Origin: Larix kaempferi
Taxonomy: Eukaryota > Streptophyta > Pinopsida > Pinales > Pinaceae
Length of the DNA stretch: 64,000 bases
Direction: 5' to 3'
Assembly (NCBI GenBank): GCA_027924585.1
Contig: BSBM01000602.1
Span: 4,339,501 to 4,403,500 of the forward strand
Positions 61,301 through 63,896 of the stretch are shown here, piece after piece. The stretch's first letter is position 1, and every line of letters begins with the position of its first letter. The translations under genes and the position numbers were made by a program. The notes under the pieces were generated by a model that was given only the letters and a program-made list of their open reading frames with translations, was not told where the DNA came from and searched no databases.

Positions 61301-63896
61301 GGAATCTTCTCAGTAGCCAGCTCCCACAATACTACTCCAAAGCTATAGATATCAGACCTGATTATTTCAAGCATTCCCAAGTTATAGATGATCTTCGTGG
61401 ATCTTAGGTTACCAGAGAAAACAGTACATTTCTTTGTTTGCTAAATTTAGCTTGACAATGGAAATAAAACATATCTAGCTGCAACACATGAAATTAATGA
61501 CTATAATATAGATTTAAACACCTGCACGTCAAATTTGAAGAAACAAGATGTATACTAATACAGATATCATACTGACTAAATTCAAAATACATAATAAAGA
61601 CATTGTTTCAGCTCACTTTTCATTGGAAGGCTCATTCCGCAGAACTTCAGGAGCCATCCATTGTGGCTGTAAAACAAAAATTGTCCACAGATTACTACCT
61701 CGCCCTCAAAGACAATCATCATCTAAATGTATGAGAATAAACAATCAAATACAGTTCATCAATATTGTTGATTACCGTGCCTTTTCCAGACTTGGCAGTC
61801 AGAAATGTGGAATTCTTGAGACGGGATAGACCAAAATCTCCAACCTGCATTTAATGGGCAGTGTCTATATGGTAGAAGTTCTTCAAAAACATGCATTAAA
61901 CAAACACCATGCAGAAATACCATAATTTATTGGTAGCCACACAGAGCTTCAGCAGAATGCAGACTAAAGGAGAAAGAAAATAAAGTCAGAAACCTTCACA
62001 GTCCAGTTTTTGTCAACCAAAAGATTTGATGATTTCAAGTCCCGGTGAACAATAGGAGGATTAAGATGATGAAGATAGTTCATCCCACGTGCCTGTAGAC
62101 AAAATGCTATGCTGAATTCAGAATAAAGAGAGAAAATACAATAGCAACTCCTTTATAGACTAAATTGTGAAACCATCAACATGCAGAAATACAATATCTT
62201 GATGGTTAAGGCATTCTTAAGCAGAAATTTCTCTTACTCACAATGTCCAAGGCCATCCGCACCCGTCGTTTCCAATCCATTCCTGGTGTATTTCTCTGAA
62301 GCAAACGAAACAAACTCCCTCTGCAATTAAGAAGAGTGATTGCCCGTGAACATTCCTTTTCAAATATACAATTGACAAAATGACAAAATTTAATATACAT
62401 ATACGAGCACATACATCAGTTTAGAGTCAAATCATTTACAATCAAAAAGAAGTGATTGTCCATAAGCATCCTTATGTCAAAACACAAATTATAAAACTGT
62501 AAAATTTGCTGGAATGCACCAAATATTGAATAGGATGCCTTAAGATTATTTAAAGTTGCCAATGAACATCACCTTCTGAAATTATGGTTGCCAATGAGAT
62601 TCCAAGCAAAATATCACTTAATGACTACTTAAACCATTTAAGCAAAGTGATTGCCTATGAAGTTATGAACATCCTTATTGGAAAACATATCACAAAACTA
62701 TAAAAGTTTCAACAATGAGTGCACAAATGTCGTTGGAGTCTAATGATTTCACAATACAACAAAACTAAACATGTTGTTCTGCTGATACTAGTTCAAACCT
62801 AAAACATCAGCCTTGTAAAGCTTGCCAGCATGCCAACTATAAAAACAAAACTCTTTAGTCTTTACACTTCAGATTGATGACAATTTAGAACACCTAAGCT
62901 CTATAAAGGAGATAAAGACTTCTAACCATTTTTAGGGATATGTTGCTTGTTTACTTCCTCATTCGGTAGGTTTAGCTTCTGCTAACTTTTGCTTTACCTT
63001 TTAATGCGTAGCTTATAGGAGTTTCTCTGACACTCCTACTGTTGGTCAATATTGATTATACTTTTAGTTGAGTCTCACTGACCTACCATTTTGGTCATTT
63101 GTAGACATTAATAAAAGTATCTTATCATGTCTAATCTTATCTGAAATTATACTACCCACCGGGTTAAAAAAACTGTTACATTAAAAATATCACAATTAAA
63201 TGCCCACATTCAAGCAAGAAGAATGAAGTGATGAATACTCAATACAGACCTTGGAAGAAATTCTGAGACAATGCAAAGCCTCTCAGCAGATGTAACTGCC
63301 CCCATAAAAAGAAGTATGTTTGGATGCCTCAGCCTCTTCATAAGTGACACCTTCATCAAAAGAAAGATAAACTTTTCAAATTTAAGTAAATTGCATAAAA
63401 AAATAATAAAAAAGAAACCCATCATATCCAGCAACACTCATCACCATCCTAAGAGGAATAACATATTATAGAGGAAAAATACTAACTAGAGATCCTTACC
63501 AAGTAAATTTACGCTTATGAAACCAGTCAAGCAAACACATTATATAGGAGGCATTCAGTCGGCTTACAGGTTATTCAATCAAATAGCAAGTTGAAAGGTG
63601 ATAGAGGACATGCCTCTTTTCGAAACGTTTCAACAAGTTCTGTGGAATATTCCTGCTCACTGAAGACCTTTATTGCTACATCCTGCATCATGTAAGATTA
63701 TTATTCTGGGGTTCTTAATTTGTGAGTAAATATTTGGCTACATTGGGATTGACAACTCAAAATTGCTAAAAGTTTTACACAAGGGAATTTCTTTACAGTT
63801 CAAACTTCAAACTGATCTATTTTGGTGAACAGCCAAAATGAGTGAGTAAACATACCGAACCATACCAAAGACCATGATACACAGTCCCGCAAGAAC
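10217..63896 (-). CDS. Raf-like MAPKKK (PAS/Raf-type Ser/Thr kinase), 3' ten exons, gene runs off the right edge
   Basis: Ten minus-strand exons: 63856-63896, 63614-63682, 63250-63350, 62242-62320, 61994-62092, 61776-61844, 61617-61666, 61276-61357, 10478-10572 and 10217-10340. Together they encode about 268 residues from the glycine-rich loop to the stop. Kinase landmarks in order are the P-loop GSCGTVYHG, the ATP lysine in DVAIKVF, the alpha-C glutamate in FRKE, the catalytic [10 protein letters not shown], the metal-binding DFG, MAPEVL, and the C-lobe [21 protein letters not shown] and [13 protein letters not shown]. These strings are typical of plant Raf-like MAPKKKs. The GSCGTVYH loop plus VFSEQEYS points to the PAS-domain subgroup (Arabidopsis RAF7-RAF12 kind), but the N-terminal PAS region lies outside the window. 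Such kinases phosphorylate Ser/Thr and act in cytosolic stress or hormone signalling; the exact pathway here is not readable. All phases match and no internal stop was found, so the gene is probably functional despite the 50.7-kb intron. Confidence 0.93.
10478..10572 (-). CDS. Kinase exon: [15 protein letters not shown], first exon after the giant intron
   Basis: A 95-nt exon with acceptor TTTTGCAG at 10580-10573 and donor GTAATAT from 10477. It encodes [20 protein letters not shown] then [11 protein letters not shown] plus the first two bases of an Asp codon. It starts in phase 0, as required by the exon at 61,276. There is no frameshift or stop, so it is presumably still selected. Confidence 0.92.
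10573..12719. other. 3'-most part of the giant intron, mostly unrecognised
   Basis: No coding motif and no complete element recognised. A direct duplication of about 95 bp with an offset near 138 bp is present (11,974-12,065 and 12,112-12,207; both start tttgcctgagtttt). Short frames here (for example 11,882-12,076 minus) carry no motif. Confidence 0.5.
13190..13909 (+). pseudogene. Element G reverse transcriptase (Ty3/gypsy), broken
   Basis: The stretch 13,207-13,449 reads [20 protein letters not shown] and [15 protein letters not shown], the gypsy RT N-terminal motifs. After a frameshift, 13,394-13,909 reads [36 protein letters not shown] and [15 protein letters not shown]. The catalytic box is FFDG where YxDD/FFDD is expected, so one metal-binding Asp is lost. 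The copy cannot be catalytically active. Confidence 0.88.
13869..14300 (+). pseudogene. Element G RNase H region
   Basis: Begins near [19 protein letters not shown], the first-Asp motif of gypsy RNase [21 protein letters not shown] and [20 protein letters not shown] follow. After a frameshift near 14,198 the plus strand still encodes a [13 protein letters not shown]-like and [10 protein letters not shown]-like tail before integrase. Confidence 0.85.
14360..14754 (+). pseudogene. Element G integrase N-terminal half
   Basis: Two frames together show the zinc-binding HHCC region ([11 protein letters not shown]... [10 protein letters not shown], near 14,540-14,615). These are followed by the [10 protein letters not shown] and [12 protein letters not shown] region that precedes the first catalytic Asp. 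The frame is broken and the sequence stops at VDRL, where a solo LTR is inserted at 14,755. Confidence 0.78.
14755..15390 (+). mobile_element. Solo LTR (copia-like) inside element G integrase
   Basis: Inverted ends TGTTGA...TCAACA flank 636 bp. The integrase sequence stops at gatcgcctt and resumes at tttctaaatatgctcat (S-K-Y-A-H), which is exactly the continuation expected for gypsy integrase. The target duplication is not clean. Internal features are repeated cagtcggccc/cactgggta motifs (about 14,870-15,000), ataaataaggg near 15,010, and ggttttcttccctcgaagg near 15,237, a feature of plant copia LTR leaders. Confidence 0.8.
15391..16177 (+). pseudogene. Element G integrase catalytic core and C-terminal part
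   Basis: Resumes with [28 protein letters not shown] (second catalytic Asp in NCDPTF) and [14 protein letters not shown] (catalytic Glu). Farther on are the [15 protein letters not shown]-like region at 15,950-15,990 and [34 protein letters not shown]. Stops and indels are scattered throughout. The frame is cut at 16,177 by element D and continues at 22,446. Confidence 0.85.
16178..17148 (-). repeat. Element D 3' LTR (971 bp) with an internal 349-bp duplication
   Basis: Minus-strand start is TGTTGATTTTTG at 17,148. The far end at 16,178 reads ttttgattttt, a decayed tgttgattttt. Inside, the segment with ccccaactggggaaaaac and caatatgcaaatacctaggg occurs twice with an offset of about 349 bp (about 16,325-16,673 and 16,674-17,022). 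The 5' LTR carries it once, so the duplication happened in this LTR. Confidence 0.85.
17263..17970 (-). pseudogene. Element D protease and gag-pre-integrase region
   Basis: The frame begins just after the W-I-V-like codons and reads [10 protein letters not shown], the aspartic protease active site (DSG) of copia elements. [20 protein letters not shown] follows, then VREGKVYRL. It remains open for 229 codons, then stops where integrase should begin. Immediately beyond lies a short remnant and the 3' LTR. Confidence 0.88.
18020..18760 (-). pseudogene. Element D gag (UBN2-type) with zinc knuckle region, frameshifted
   Basis: N-terminal frame 18,436-18,756 reads [32 protein letters not shown] and [13 protein letters not shown], the copia gag UBN2 pattern. 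Frame 18,159-18,494 continues with [20 protein letters not shown] and VRIALNGF. A Cys/His stretch near 18,080-18,130 (CHKCGHYAS-like on the minus strand) is the nucleocapsid knuckle. At least two frameshifts are present. Confidence 0.82.
18761..19730 (-). other. Element D 5' leader (untranslated)
   Basis: Lies between the primer-binding site and the gag start. It is unusually C-rich on the plus strand (many gcc and ctgc runs), which creates several chance frames at 18,701-19,561. Nothing in them resembles a protein family. Confidence 0.6.
19731..19742 (-). other. Element D primer-binding site (initiator-Met tRNA type)
   Basis: On the minus strand tggtatcagagc follows directly after the LTR end ...aaaaatcaaca, the standard plant copia primer-binding site. 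Confidence 0.92.
19743..20008 (-). repeat. Element D 5' LTR, inner part
   Basis: Matches 16,178-16,450 of the 3' LTR (tgttgattttta, gatctcaacaaaacaa, ataatggcccactgag). It is interrupted at 20,009 by element E. Confidence 0.88.
20009..21232 (+). repeat. Element E LTR (1,224 bp, TGTAAT...ATTACA)
   Basis: Perfect 6-bp inverted ends TGTAAT/ATTACA. It shares gggccacctgcatgcaggcc, gataaatgcgc-type and gcatgcatgctcatgc blocks with the F LTRs (25,758-26,682 plus 31,132-31,492, and 35,760-36,444 plus 39,426-39,871). It is rich in gcatgc motifs. Confidence 0.88.
21234..21245 (+). other. Element E primer-binding site
   Basis: tggtatcagagc lies one base after the LTR end, complementary to the 3' end of initiator-Met tRNA. 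Confidence 0.9.
21476..22174 (+). CDS. Element E open frame of unknown function (gag position)
   Basis: Open for 277 codons, of which about 233 belong to element E; the rest read into D LTR sequence. It begins [20 protein letters not shown] and becomes strongly acidic ([16 protein letters not shown]). It sits where gag should be, 230 bp after the primer-binding site, but shows no zinc knuckle and no gag motif that I recognise. It may be the N-terminal part of a divergent gypsy gag. Its openness contrasts with the broken frames around it. Confidence 0.45.
22175..22440 (-). repeat. Element D 5' LTR, outer part
   Basis: Matches the 3' LTR from about 16,560-16,640 and 16,890-17,148 (caatatgcaaatacctaggg, ttcacttaattaaagtgaa). 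It ends caaaaatcaaca at 22,440 and is followed by target duplication CCAAC. Confidence 0.88.
22446..22651 (+). pseudogene. Element G integrase tail (chromodomain-like) and polypurine tract
   Basis: Continues from 16,177 across element D. Recognisable remnants end with [15 protein letters not shown], the usual end of plant chromovirus polyproteins (L-E-D near the stop). The purine tract aacgggagggca follows at 22,640-22,651, directly before the LTR TG. Confidence 0.78.
22652..23094 (+). repeat. Element G 3' LTR (443 bp)
   Basis: Starts TGTTAGGGTTGCACAC directly after the polypurine tract and ends gcatggaaca. No 5' partner was found near 12-13 kb. Confidence 0.7.
23095..25757 (-). mobile_element. 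LINE, 3' part: reverse transcriptase and downstream region (decayed)
   Basis: Minus-strand reading from 25,757 shows [11 protein letters not shown] followed by KALD-like residues, which is the CCFVDFKKAFD motif of LINE reverse transcriptases. [14 protein letters not shown] stretch (equivalent of GVKQGCPLSPTLF) lies near 25,520-25,550, and an FVDD catalytic box near 25,330-25,440. There are stops and frameshifts throughout. Nothing recognisable remains below about 24,900, and the 3' end and poly(A) are not seen. The 5' half is at 39,872-41,500, displaced by gypsy element F. Confidence 0.7.
25330..25445 (-). repeat. Triplicated LINE RT catalytic box
   Basis: Minus-strand translation gives [19 protein letters not shown] and [10 protein letters not shown] in one open frame (25,257-25,448). 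The plus strand shows gatgatcacatcatcaaca repeated three times. Each unit contains the xxDD metal-binding pair that normally occurs once (YADD). Confidence 0.75.
25758..26682 (-). repeat. Element F 3' LTR, distal part
   Basis: Reverse complement of the E LTR from its middle to its end (aaatatcagttggtatatta, aaacatgaatgcatgtgatg, cacttgatggttgagtggtg). It joins the proximal part at 31,132 across element T. Confidence 0.87.
26683..26935. repeat. Element T left terminal inverted repeat
   Basis: Matches the reverse complement of about 30,910-31,131, with roughly 6 differences in the first 50 bases. It contains a local duplication of cttcggagagttggaacctc (about 26,777-26,816) that the right repeat has once. 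Confidence 0.8.
26936..30909. other. Element T interior, no recognised protein
   Basis: Plus-strand frames 27,509-27,757 and 28,130-28,558 match nothing I recognise. A TATA-like attatataaatacaatctc occurs near 28,847. The stretch 29,440-29,960 is rich in aaaccctaaaa and contains a diverged direct repeat (ttttgtaatta blocks at 29,474 and 29,868). The stretch 29,980-30,160 is a nearly pure C/T run whose open frame is a by-product. Confidence 0.55.
30910..31131. repeat. Element T right terminal inverted repeat
   Basis: Reverse complement reads TGTTACCGGATGAACTAGTA, then blocks cgatgaacaaatgta, ctgcttcggagagt, ggaacctcc and gagcccttcaatga in the same order as the left repeat. Confidence 0.8.
31132..31492 (-). 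repeat. Element F 3' LTR, proximal part
   Basis: Starts TGTAATGTCC on the minus strand at 31,492, directly after the purine tract gagcggggaggac (31,493-31,505). It contains ggccacctgcatgcattaca-like and ataccatttataccataaga-like blocks shared with 20,009-20,300. Confidence 0.87.
31493..32420 (-). pseudogene. Element F integrase core, C-terminus and chromodomain
   Basis: Minus-strand residues [18 protein letters not shown] (second catalytic Asp) lie near 32,345-32,400. [20 protein letters not shown], carrying the catalytic Glu region, is near 32,220-32,290. Near 31,540-31,700 [26 protein letters not shown] and LLEDKQF form a chromodomain-like end typical of plant chromoviruses. In-frame stops interrupt it. 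Confidence 0.8.
32425..32661 (-). pseudogene. Element F integrase zinc-binding end and first Asp
   Basis: [20 protein letters not shown] carries the CxxC half of the HHCC module. [17 protein letters not shown] contains the first catalytic Asp of the DDE triad (MDF). The frame is open for 79 codons. Confidence 0.87.
32854..33346 (-). pseudogene. Element F RNase H
   Basis: The frames show [38 protein letters not shown] and [20 protein letters not shown], ending with [17 protein letters not shown], the standard gypsy RNase H to integrase transition. One frameshift lies near 33,090. Confidence 0.88.
33350..34108 (-). pseudogene. Element F reverse transcriptase
   Basis: [20 protein letters not shown] and [20 protein letters not shown] (33,869-34,108) are followed by a broken middle. 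The catalytic box [10 protein letters not shown] lies near 33,690-33,720, then [20 protein letters not shown] and [15 protein letters not shown] (33,350-33,703). Both catalytic Asp are present, but the frame is interrupted between 33,704 and 33,868. Confidence 0.9.
34415..34615 (-). pseudogene. Element F protease-to-RT linker region
   Basis: [20 protein letters not shown] and [16 protein letters not shown] match the region after the gypsy protease active site (the VLGV.WL segment). The upstream D[ST]G motif is not clearly readable near 34,700. Confidence 0.7.
35112..35516 (-). pseudogene. Element F gag (retrotrans_gag)
   Basis: The 134-codon frame contains [40 protein letters not shown] and [20 protein letters not shown], the gypsy gag core (W-W and F...RF). 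It is followed by [20 protein letters not shown]-like nucleocapsid remnants near 34,900-35,000. Confidence 0.88.
35520..35600. repeat. Short tandem triplication in element F gag
   Basis: tgtacccaattccgcgctag followed by gccat occurs three times near 35,520-35,595, in units of about 28-31 bp. Confidence 0.85.
35760..36444 (-). repeat. Element F 5' LTR, distal part, truncated
   Basis: Matches 25,860-26,640. About 85 bp are missing near 35,903 (between gtagatc and cgcccttatgataaatgc), and the LTR end with the primer-binding site is absent. The LTR therefore runs straight into gag sequence. Confidence 0.82.
36445..39425 (-). mobile_element. Element H: 2.98-kb TG...CA insertion in the F 5' LTR
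   Basis: On the minus strand it starts TGTTATCCACTAAATTG (39,425) and ends ATCCGGCGGCAACA (36,445). F LTR sequence is contiguous across it (ggtgtgcc at 36,444; ctcaacccaaaact from 39,431). Candidate target duplications are gtgcc and atgct, a weak match. A minus-strand TATATAAAGGACTTGGC lies near 39,235-39,251. This fits a large solo LTR, but no internal region or partner was seen. No coding motif found. Confidence 0.6.
39426..39871 (-). repeat. Element F 5' LTR, proximal part
   Basis: Starts TGTAATGTCATC on the minus strand at 39,871. It shares ggtcctctatgctcaagcag and gcccgcatgtaatgcatgc with 31,240-31,492. It contains the unoccupied element T target (cagaccttact at 39,495). Confidence 0.87.
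39872..41500 (-). mobile_element. LINE, 5' part: endonuclease and start of RT (decayed)
   Basis: Minus-strand frame 41,016-41,264 contains [15 protein letters not shown], the GDFNA(R/H)T motif of APE-type LINE endonucleases. Upstream, [12 protein letters not shown] near 41,330-41,370 is the usual preceding motif. Frame 40,552-40,944 continues with [20 protein letters not shown], the C-terminal endonuclease pattern. Near 39,880-40,020 the RT start is readable as [12 protein letters not shown] then a short STIDHCI-like stretch. The sequence stops at 39,872 and continues at 25,757. Confidence 0.72.
41501..41909. other. Unassigned stretch between LINE and element A
   Basis: No motif recognised. 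It may be LINE 5' end or older intron sequence. The last five bases (ctcta, 41,905-41,909) are the candidate target duplication of element A. Confidence 0.4.
41910..42110 (-). repeat. Element A 3' LTR (201 bp) and adjacent polypurine tract
   Basis: Minus-strand TGTTGGAAAC...GGGGTGACA, immediately preceded by aaggggggaa (42,120-42,111). It is about 80 percent alike by eye to 54,019-54,215 (ggaataactcca, gatttatacaagg, gactcttcatttcccta). Confidence 0.85.
42244..42393. repeat. 75-bp in-frame tandem duplication near the element A RNase H end
   Basis: The block starting cttggcctctacatgatatt and ending gaaattgggatt occurs twice, 75 bp apart, with four or five differences. Element B has it once (near 55,259-55,335), so the duplication is private to A. 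Confidence 0.9.
42450..43622 (-). pseudogene. Element A integrase C-terminal part and RT/RNase H remnants
   Basis: Frame 42,951-43,622 starts [20 protein letters not shown] and reads [10 protein letters not shown], the copia integrase C-terminal G-Y-S motif. 42,814-43,008 gives [12 protein letters not shown] and [12 protein letters not shown] (RT start), and [14 protein letters not shown]-like residues follow near 42,700. It then jumps near 42,500 to an RNase H-like EIVWL segment, so most of RT with the YVDD box is deleted. A local CATCATATTCATC duplication occurs near 42,960-43,000. Confidence 0.82.
43623..44340 (-). pseudogene. Element A integrase core, heavily decayed
   Basis: Fragments on the minus strand include a [12 protein letters not shown]-like stretch near 43,850-43,885, an [11 protein letters not shown]-like stretch near 43,945-43,985, and a [10 protein letters not shown]-like stretch near 44,250-44,280. 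These correspond to copia gag-pre-integrase and integrase core. No continuous frame is left. Confidence 0.6.
44640..45150 (-). pseudogene. Element A nucleocapsid (zinc knuckle) and protease region
   Basis: Two overlapping frames (44,810-45,082 and 44,664-44,867) carry [15 protein letters not shown] near 44,870-44,920, a CX2CX4HX4C knuckle. A basic KDKHNKKKK-like run follows. Near 44,680-44,700 a [10 protein letters not shown]-like stretch marks the protease start. The frame is shifted. Confidence 0.8.
45151..45548. repeat. 199-bp tandem duplication in element A gag
   Basis: The block from ctacatccacatcaatgg to gtgttatatgctga occurs at 45,151-45,349 and 45,350-45,548, nearly identical. The 199-bp length is not a multiple of 3, so it shifts the gag frame. 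The element B equivalent has it once (near 56,745-56,940). Confidence 0.92.
45418..45741 (-). pseudogene. Element A gag (UBN2-type), part beside the C insertion
   Basis: The minus-strand frame reads [40 protein letters not shown] and [19 protein letters not shown]. This closely resembles element B gag at 56,824-57,205. The N-terminal part continues at 51,852 beyond element C. Confidence 0.86.
45747..46617 (+). repeat. Element C 5' LTR (871 bp)
   Basis: TGTTAAAATTATAGC...CTTGACA. Holds a seven-unit 40-bp minisatellite (45,862-46,140), a TATA-like accataaataggagcc near 46,165, and tttttctcccttctaagggt near 46,506. It ends directly at the primer-binding site. Confidence 0.95.
45862..46140. repeat. 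40-bp minisatellite, 7 units, in the C 5' LTR
   Basis: Unit begins cttcacatgccaagtgacag and continues gtgtcatgtatagggggttg. Seven copies are present with scattered substitutions. The sister LTR has four. Confidence 0.93.
46618..46629 (+). other. Element C primer-binding site
   Basis: tggtatcagagc abuts the LTR end ...cttgaca, complementary to initiator-Met tRNA. Confidence 0.95.
46729..47757 (+). pseudogene. Element C gag and start of protease
   Basis: A 342-codon frame from the first ATG about 100 bp after the primer-binding site. The UBN2 gag core ([58 protein letters not shown]) occupies roughly residues 20-190. The zinc knuckle is [14 protein letters not shown] near residue 245, and the protease active site [13 protein letters not shown] is near residue 315. 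A frameshift near 47,738 moves the protease remainder into another frame. Confidence 0.93.
47738..48309 (+). pseudogene. Element C protease end and gag-pre-integrase
   Basis: Frame 47,738-48,055 has [20 protein letters not shown] and IREGGLYKV, closing with a stop after SRS. 48,058-48,309 has [26 protein letters not shown] and [12 protein letters not shown] (first integrase Asp). Frame breaks occur near 48,057 and 48,290. Confidence 0.9.
48278..49549 (+). pseudogene. Element C integrase core, C-terminal region and RT start
   Basis: [15 protein letters not shown], then [11 protein letters not shown] where LRSDNGGEY is usual: the second DDE aspartate is Asn. [16 protein letters not shown] carries the catalytic Glu. 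The copia C-terminal [16 protein letters not shown] motif follows. RT begins at [36 protein letters not shown]. The frame ends shortly after LDQMDVKT with a 1-base shift, and RT resumes at about 49,495. Confidence 0.93.
49495..49850 (+). pseudogene. Element C reverse transcriptase, middle
   Basis: [32 protein letters not shown] and [10 protein letters not shown], with YVDD intact, are the copia RT core motifs. The frame closes at 49,842 after a slip in the run following LFLKRI. Confidence 0.93.
49850..50750 (+). pseudogene. Element C RT end and RNase H
   Basis: [52 protein letters not shown] and [20 protein letters not shown] fill 49,850-50,365, ended by a TAG in place of a sense codon after SSRK. 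Reading on in the same frame gives [41 protein letters not shown], and PDILTKPL near 50,650. All RNase H landmarks are there, with three stops. Confidence 0.92.
50751..51125 (+). other. Element C 3' untranslated region with polypurine tract
   Basis: Non-coding stretch with repeated gtgag..(a)caaaagtca motifs (about 50,825-51,010), then gctaagagggag at 51,114-51,125 directly before the LTR TG. Confidence 0.85.
51126..51846 (+). repeat. Element C 3' LTR (721 bp) with 4-unit minisatellite
   Basis: Same ends as the 5' LTR. The 40-bp unit is present four times at 51,242-51,401. Most of the 150-bp length difference from the 5' LTR is three missing units. Confidence 0.95.
51852..52150 (-). pseudogene. 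Element A gag N-terminus, separated by element C
   Basis: Follows the AACCA duplication with ttctaggtagttgtccttgc, the same sequence as element B gag at 57,133-57,152. Minus-strand residues resemble SKDNYLEW preceded by a decayed start. Sequence to 52,150 parallels the leader of B. Confidence 0.75.
52151..52589. other. Element A leader, no motif
   Basis: No coding motif seen. Plain leader sequence between gag and the presumed solo LTR. Confidence 0.4.
52590..53289 (+). mobile_element. Probable solo LTR related to the element D LTR, plus strand
   Basis: It has ctagcacgtgggagtatcc, gcccatggtattgaagggcc, ttataaaagagtctaagg (TATA-like), ttttccccagttggggttt and end gtataaaaattaaca. These parallel, in the same order, the element D LTR read on its own strand. 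The start is not certain (no clear TG near 52,590) and no target duplication was identified. Confidence 0.55.
53290..54018 (-). other. Element A 5' leader, remaining part
   Basis: Minus-strand frames here (53,258-53,794) are hydrophobic and overlapping, with no family motif. The stretch ends in ttgataccac (minus GTGGTATCAA), a decayed primer-binding site directly before the 5' LTR. Confidence 0.5.
54019..54215 (-). repeat. Element A 5' LTR (197 bp)
   Basis: Minus-strand TGTCGGAAACG...GCTTGACA, followed by GTGGTATCA as primer-binding site remnant. Counterpart of 41,910-42,110. Confidence 0.85.
54216..54937. other. Intron sequence between elements A and B
   Basis: No coding motif. A short direct repeat, agaggctccttcaagcata, occurs at about 54,618 and 54,650. 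Confidence 0.45.
54938..55126 (-). repeat. Element B 3' LTR (189 bp) with polypurine tract
   Basis: Minus-strand TGTTGGACACC...TAGCTTGACA, with gtgtataaataaacagtcc as TATA-like box near 54,985. It matches 59,053-59,173. Confidence 0.86.
55425..55862 (-). pseudogene. Element B RT end and RNase H
   Basis: A 145-codon frame with [70 protein letters not shown] and [10 protein letters not shown], the copia RT-to-RNase H region. YVDD lies upstream in the deleted part. Confidence 0.9.
55890..56740 (-). pseudogene. Element B nucleocapsid and gag-pre-integrase
   Basis: Minus strand carries [15 protein letters not shown] near 56,390-56,440 (zinc knuckle CX2CX4HX4C) and a [17 protein letters not shown]-like protease start near 56,175-56,225. 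Around 56,560-56,620 is an [15 protein letters not shown]-like stretch shared with element A. Confidence 0.75.
56824..57205 (-). pseudogene. Element B gag (UBN2-type)
   Basis: Frame reads [80 protein letters not shown]. It is open for 134 codons and is the best preserved gag of the A/B family here. It lacks the tail because of a stop and frameshift near 56,824. Confidence 0.88.
57229..57834 (-). other. Element B leader
   Basis: Resembles the element A leader beside gag (ctacaaccgtttgcagt-like block). No coding motif. Confidence 0.45.
57835..58619. mobile_element. Possible small TIR element (about 785 bp) in element B leader
   Basis: Left end agagttttaaaaatcagttg and right end reverse complement atagttttaaaaattgg share a short inverted repeat. 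The inner edges also share caaaatc/tcaattga words. It contains cgattcg/gaatcgatc runs at 57,915-57,980. No convincing target duplication and no coding region, so the call is tentative. Confidence 0.35.
58620..59040 (-). other. Element B leader, outer part
   Basis: No coding motif. Short frames at 58,616-58,810 and 58,834-59,046 are not supported. Confidence 0.4.
59053..59173 (-). repeat. Element B 5' LTR, truncated
   Basis: Shares aactccaaggatg, attgactgga, gtttatttatacac and tattccaagcaatta with the 3' LTR. After about 120 bp it switches to unrelated sequence (element J). The decayed primer-binding site (minus GTGGTATTAGAG) is at 59,041-59,052. Confidence 0.8.
59174..60230 (+). mobile_element. 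Element J: copia-like tail, polypurine tract and 3' LTR
   Basis: 59,174-59,412 is the tail of an internal region, ctaagagggag at 59,413-59,423 is the polypurine tract, and the LTR starts TGTTGGAGTAGTAG at 59,424. The LTR shares gttattcttattgtattt, tcggcccagt/tgggcag repeats (59,705-59,830) and gtgtataaatagagag (TATA) with the solo LTR family at 14,755-15,390. The right boundary near 60,180-60,230 is approximate. Confidence 0.65.
60231..61275. other. 5' end of the giant intron, no repeat recognised
   Basis: Contains repeated cgataatt/cgcaataatt words at 60,380-60,480 but no coding motif. Its right border is the kinase splice donor GTATGT. Confidence 0.5.
61276..61357 (-). CDS. Kinase exon: [13 protein letters not shown], last exon before the giant intron
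   Basis: An 82-nt exon with acceptor AATAATCAG and donor GTATGT at 61275-61270. The first G completes Lys, then the exon encodes [20 protein letters not shown] and ENLNPMQ. It ends in phase 0 after CAA (Gln). The next family residues (V-[VI]-GAVGF) are found only 50.7 kb away, at 10,572. Confidence 0.93.
61617..61666 (-). CDS. Kinase exon: P+1 loop and APE motif
   Basis: A 50-nt exon with acceptor TTTTACAG and donor GTGAGC. It encodes [16 protein letters not shown] plus two bases of a Lys codon. MAPEVL is the APE motif. Confidence 0.93.
61776..61844 (-). CDS. Kinase exon: DFG and activation segment
   Basis: A 69-nt exon, phase 0, with acceptor AAATGCAG and donor GTAATC. It encodes [20 protein letters not shown] then KGT. 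The DFG aspartate and Thr/Ser residues of the activation segment are intact. Confidence 0.94.
61994..62092 (-). CDS. Kinase exon: catalytic loop
   Basis: A 99-nt exon, phase 0, with acceptor GTCTACAG and donor GTTTCTG. It encodes [20 protein letters not shown] followed by [16 protein letters not shown] (proton acceptor Asp), the catalytic-loop Lys and the metal-ligand Asn are all present. Confidence 0.94.
62242..62320 (-). CDS. Kinase exon: [11 protein letters not shown] segment
   Basis: A 79-nt exon with acceptor TTAATTGCAG and donor GTGAGTAAG. The first A completes an Arg codon split across the intron. It encodes [19 protein letters not shown] and VRMALDI, the alpha-D/alpha-E region of Raf-like kinases. 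Confidence 0.92.
63250..63350 (-). CDS. Kinase exon: alpha-C end to hinge
   Basis: A 101-nt exon. Acceptor TGATGAAG precedes GTG, and the exon ends CCA AG before donor GTCTGT. It encodes [17 protein letters not shown], then [16 protein letters not shown], matching the plant Raf consensus for the beta-4/beta-5 strands and hinge almost residue for residue. Confidence 0.92.
63614..63682 (-). CDS. Kinase exon: ATP-binding lysine and alpha-C helix
   Basis: A 69-nt exon, phase 0 at both ends, following acceptor TGATGCAG. It starts [13 protein letters not shown] and ends in FRKE. The Lys in AIK is the ATP-anchoring lysine and the Glu in FRKE is the expected salt-bridge partner. The donor immediately after GAG is GCATGT rather than a GT dinucleotide, so this intron appears to be GC-AG. 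Confidence 0.88.
63856..63896 (-). CDS. Kinase exon: glycine-rich loop
   Basis: A 41-nt exon. Its acceptor reads TTGGCAG before 63896 and its donor is GTATGTTT at 63855. After two bases completing a glycine codon it encodes [13 protein letters not shown]. The loop has Cys where most Raf-like kinases have Phe (GSFG), a variant known in the PAS/Raf subgroup. The upstream exon is outside the window. Confidence 0.9.

Noticed and set aside
61165-63437. Kinase fragment as a truncated pseudogene or single-exon pieces
   Set aside because: Exons are in phase with good splice sites, and the missing C-terminal exons were found at 10,217-10,572.
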